Assembly: GCA_020200195.1 (NCBI GenBank)
Contig: JAIVJE010000341.1
Coordinates: 1 to 7,669 of the forward strand
Direction of reading: 5' to 3'
DNA: 7,669 nt
From: Acidobacteriota bacterium
GTDB taxonomy: Bacteria; Acidobacteriota; Vicinamibacteria; Vicinamibacterales; 2-12-FULL-66-21
Shown: piece by piece, positions 5,290 to 7,669 of the stretch
Position numbering within the stretch: the first letter of the stretch is position 1
How the letters are laid out: every line of letters starts with the position of its first letter
Program-made: the position numbers and the translations under genes
The notes under the pieces: generated by a model
Database searches by the model: none
What the model was told of the DNA's origin: nothing
What the model saw: the letters and a program-made list of their open reading frames with translations, nothing else

Positions 5290-7669
5290 CTACTGCCTCG
5301 CCAAATACTTCTCGTAGAGCGCCTGGTGCTTGTCGGCGAGCCCGACGTCCCGGCCGCCGATGATCACGTGCGTGATGGCGGTCCGAATCTCCAGCGGGTC
5401 TCCCTTGGCAATGAACAGGTTGGCATCCTTGCCCGGCTCGATACTGCCGACCCGGTCCGAGATGCCGAGGATGTCCGCCGCGTCGATGGTGAGCGCCTTC
5501 AACGCCGCCTCCTTGCTGAGGCCCCAGGCCACGGCCATCGCGGCGTTGTACGGCAGCAGGCGCACGTTCGTGTTGTCGCCGGTCGAGAACGCGAACTTGA
5601 TACCGGCCTGCGCCAGCTGTCCCGCGAGCTGATAACTGTCGGCGTGAAACATGTCCTCCCGCGCCGGCATGGTCAGCGTATTTCCCAGAATCACAGGGAT
5701 GTTCTTTTCCTTGAGCAGTTGCGCCGCGAACACCGCCTCGGCGCCGCCGCTGATGACGATGTTCACCTTCGCCCGACCGGCGAACGCGACTGCGTCCTTG
5801 ATGTCCTGCTCGCGGCTGACGCTGACGATGAGCGGCAGGCGCCGCTCGACGACCGGCACGAGTGCTTCGAGGACCCAGTCGACGGTTTTGCCGTCGGCTG
5901 CCTTCGAATACGCGCGCGCCTGATCGAACAGCCGCATCAAGTCGTCCAGCCGACGGTCACGGTCCTTCTTGACATCCTCGAACGTTCGATCCGGAGGCTG
6001 GGCGCCGCGGCCCCCCCCACCGCCACCGCGGCCTCCGGCGGTGCTGAGCGACGGGAAATTGAACGCGATGCCGGCGTTCGGCTTTAACGTCGCCTCTTCC
6101 CAGGTCCATCCATCGAGGTTCATCACCGGTACTTCGCCGCCGAACGTGCCGCCGGAGGGGACCACGGCTACTGTCGTGACGCCGTTGGTACGTGCGACTG
6201 GAATCGCATCGCTTTCCGAGTGATAGGCCACCCGCGTTCGAAGCTGCGGATTCAAATCCAGAATCTCGCTCACATCGTCGAACCCCCGGGGTCCAGGCTC
6301 CGACAGCCCGATGGTCGTGCGCCCGTTGATGAAGCCGGGATAGACGTGGCCGCCGCCGGCATCGACGACCTTTGTGCCGGTCGGAACCGGGATGCCAGAG
6401 CCGACCGCTTCGATCTTGCTGCCGCGGATGATGATCGTGCCGCGTTCAATTGCCGGCGCGGTCACCGGATGGATTGTGGCGTTCGTAATCGCCCAGACCG
6501 CTACCGGGCCGGCCGTTCGAGTCTGGGATACTGTCGCGCCACGGGTTGCGGTGGTTCCGGTTGGACGATCTACCGGTCCGGCCGCCCCGTTTACCTCGTT
6601 CTCGCGGGGAGGGCTGTCCGAACCGCGCGACGACTCGGTGCGCGGCTGCTGTTCGGCGGTTGGCGACTTGCGCTCGCTGCGGTCGGCGGCTGCGAGATCT
6701 GTCTTTTCCTTCCTGAGCTCGGTCAGTCGGCGCTCTTCGGCTTTTCGATCGTAATACACGGTTCCGTCAATATAGGTGCGATCGACGATCGCGTACGTGC
6801 TCAGCGGATGATGCGTCCAGACGACGAGGTCGGCGTCCTTACCGGCCTCGAGGGATCCCACGCGATTGTCGATGCGGAGCTGCTTCGCGGGATTGATCGT
6901 CACGAGGGCGAGAGCTTCGTCGTCGGTGAGGCCGCCCCACTTGATTGACTTGGCGGCCTCGGTGTTGAGCCGCCGTGCGTGCTCGGCGCTGTCGGAGTTG
7001 ATCGAGACCAGGACCCCTTTGCGCGTCATGATCGCGGCATTGTGCGGGATGGCGTCCACGGCCTCGATCTTGTATCCCCACCAGTCGGAGAACGTGGACG
7101 CGCCGGCACCGTGTGCGGCAATCTCCTTGGCCACCTTGTAACCCTCGAGCACGTGCTGGAATGTCGTGATCTTGAAGCCCATTTCTTCGGCGACCCGGAT
7201 CATCATCAGGATTTCGTCTGCGCGGTAGGAATGGGCATGGACCAGGCGCTTACCTTCGAGAATCTCGACCAGTGGCTCGAGCTGTAAGTCGCGGCGCGGC
7301 TGGAGCAAGTCCTCACCCGCGGCCTTGCGCTTCTCGAACTCCTTCCAGGCCTTCTGATACGCCTTCGCGCGCGTGAACGCATCGCGGATCACGAACTCGG
7401 TGCCGGCGCGGGTGACGGGGTACCGCCGCGGCCCGGTCTGTCCGAACTGCCGCATGTCCTTGGGGTTTTCGCCGAGCGCGAACTTGATGCCCGGCAGCGC
7501 CCCCTCGACCAGCAGCTCCTCGGCCCGCGTCTTGCCCCAGCGCAGCTTGATGACCGCGTTTTTGCCGCCAATCGGGTTCGCGCTCCCGTGCAGCACGTTC
7601 GCGACCGTCAGCCCGCCGGCGAGGTCACGGTAGATGTTGATGTCGGTTGGGTCGAGGACGTCCTGGATG
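5290..7669 (-). CDS. Tandem amidohydrolase-domain protein, N-terminus outside the window
   Basis: The frame is open to the window edge; the GTG at 7596 is not the true start, since DVLDPTDINIYRDLAGG precedes it in frame. Domain 1 (7669 to about 6750) belongs to the imidazolonepropionase-like amidohydrolases. Seen are VLHGSANPIGGKNAVIKLRWG, PGIKFALGENPK, the strand-5 His in VHAHSYRAD (7231-7239), the strand-6 His in FQHVLEG (7153-7155) and the strand-8 Asp in NSDSAEH (6991-6993). The strand-1 HxH should lie beyond the window. Domain 1 closes with a sandwich strand, and a charged, Ser/Pro-rich linker follows (about 6530-6730). Domain 2 repeats the fold, but its strand-1 motif reads FINGRTTIGL (around 6310-6330) instead of HxH, and its strand-5 and strand-6 His are absent (IVSVSRE, VISGGAEA). 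It is probably exported, given its partners. A metal-dependent hydrolase or peptidase-like activity is likely for domain 1; the substrate is unknown. The stop is TAG at 5290-5292. Confidence 0.88.
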   Translation of the reverse strand, partial: IQDVLDPTDINIYRDLAGGLTVANVLHGSANPIGGKNAVIKLRWGKTRAEELLVEGALPGIKFALGENPKDMRQFGQTGPRRYPVTRAGTEFVIRDAFTRAKAYQKAWKEFEKRKAAGEDLLQPRRDLQLEPLVEILEGKRLVHAHSYRADEILMMIRVAEEMGFKITTFQHVLEGYKVAKEIAAHGAGASTFSDWWGYKIEAVDAIPHNAAIMTRKGVLVSINSDSAEHARRLNTEAAKSIKWGGLTDDEALALVTINPAKQLRIDNRVGSLEAGKDADLVVWTHHPLSTYAIVDRTYIDGTVYYDRKAEERRLTELRKEKTDLAAADRSERKSPTAEQQPRTESSRGSDSPPRENEVNGAAGPVDRPTGTTATRGATVSQTRTAGPVAVWAITNATIHPVTAPAIERGTIIIRGSKIEAVGSGIPVPTGTKVVDAGGGHVYPGFINGRTTIGLSEPGPRGFDDVSEILDLNPQLRTRVAYHSESDAIPVARTNGVTTVAVVPSGGTFGGEVPVMNLDGWTWEEATLKPNAGIAFNFPSLSTAGGRGGGGGGRGAQPPDRTFEDVKKDRDRRLDDLMRLFDQARAYSKAADGKTVDWVLEALVPVVERRLPLIVSVSREQDIKDAVAFAGRAKVNIVISGGAEAVFAAQLLKEKNIPVILGNTLTMPAREDMFHADSYQLAGQLAQAGIKFAFSTGDNTNVRLLPYNAAMAVAWGLSKEAALKALTIDAADILGISDRVGSIEPGKDANLFIAKGDPLEIRTAITHVIIGGRDVGLADKHQALYEKYLARQ

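Noticed and set aside
4515..5363. Plus-strand frame of 282 codons across two amidohydrolase genes
   Set aside because: It is antisense to both genes and runs through the heptamer array, whose repeats produce its NVQRSAFNVQR-like segment.
5236..6948. Long plus-strand frames opposite the tandem amidohydrolase gene
   Set aside because: They lie wholly antisense to a well-supported gene and encode no recognisable motif.

Overview
The window is GC-rich bacterial DNA. Its style suggests an environmental Acidobacteriota (Vicinamibacteria-like) or Gemmatimonadota genome. The grounds are paired secreted amidohydrolase-fold proteins, an outer-membrane barrel protein with a conserved N-terminal CxxC domain, and a heptamer repeat in an intergenic gap. 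The taxon is an inference; no rRNA or marker gene is present. No tRNA, rRNA, CRISPR array or complete insertion sequence was seen.

Left part (1-1917, plus strand): a beta-type N6/N4 DNA methyltransferase (45-1238) belongs to a family that normally continues into an Mrr-like PD-(D/E)XK nuclease domain. Here the connecting segment is missing and the frame is broken near 1212. The nuclease half (1214-1627) therefore lies in another frame, with no usual start codon ahead of its catalytic residues. Two small overlapping reading frames follow: a 38-residue candidate (1599-1715) and a 72-residue two-helix membrane protein candidate (1699-1917). A sampled line of this segment looks lower in GC than one from the right part, consistent with a transferred restriction-modification cassette that is decaying.

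Junction (1918-1977): a 10-bp GC-rich hairpin lies between the converging plus-strand and minus-strand genes and is a likely shared terminator.

Right part (1978-7669, minus strand, transcribed right to left): a long protein, cut by the window edge, holds an imidazolonepropionase-type amidohydrolase domain with its visible metal ligands, followed by a second amidohydrolase-like domain without them (5290-7669). A 97-bp gap with a degenerate ACGTGCA-type heptamer array follows. Next come a secreted 453-residue amidohydrolase-fold protein with no recognisable metal ligands (3831-5192) and, overlapping it by 20 bp, an outer-membrane beta-barrel protein (2540-3850). A small exported protein of unknown function (1978-2439) comes last, probably with its own promoter. 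The three large genes look like one operon acting in the periplasm and outer membrane. One domain is probably catalytic and two amidohydrolase folds probably bind or scaffold. The substrate cannot be told from sequence alone.
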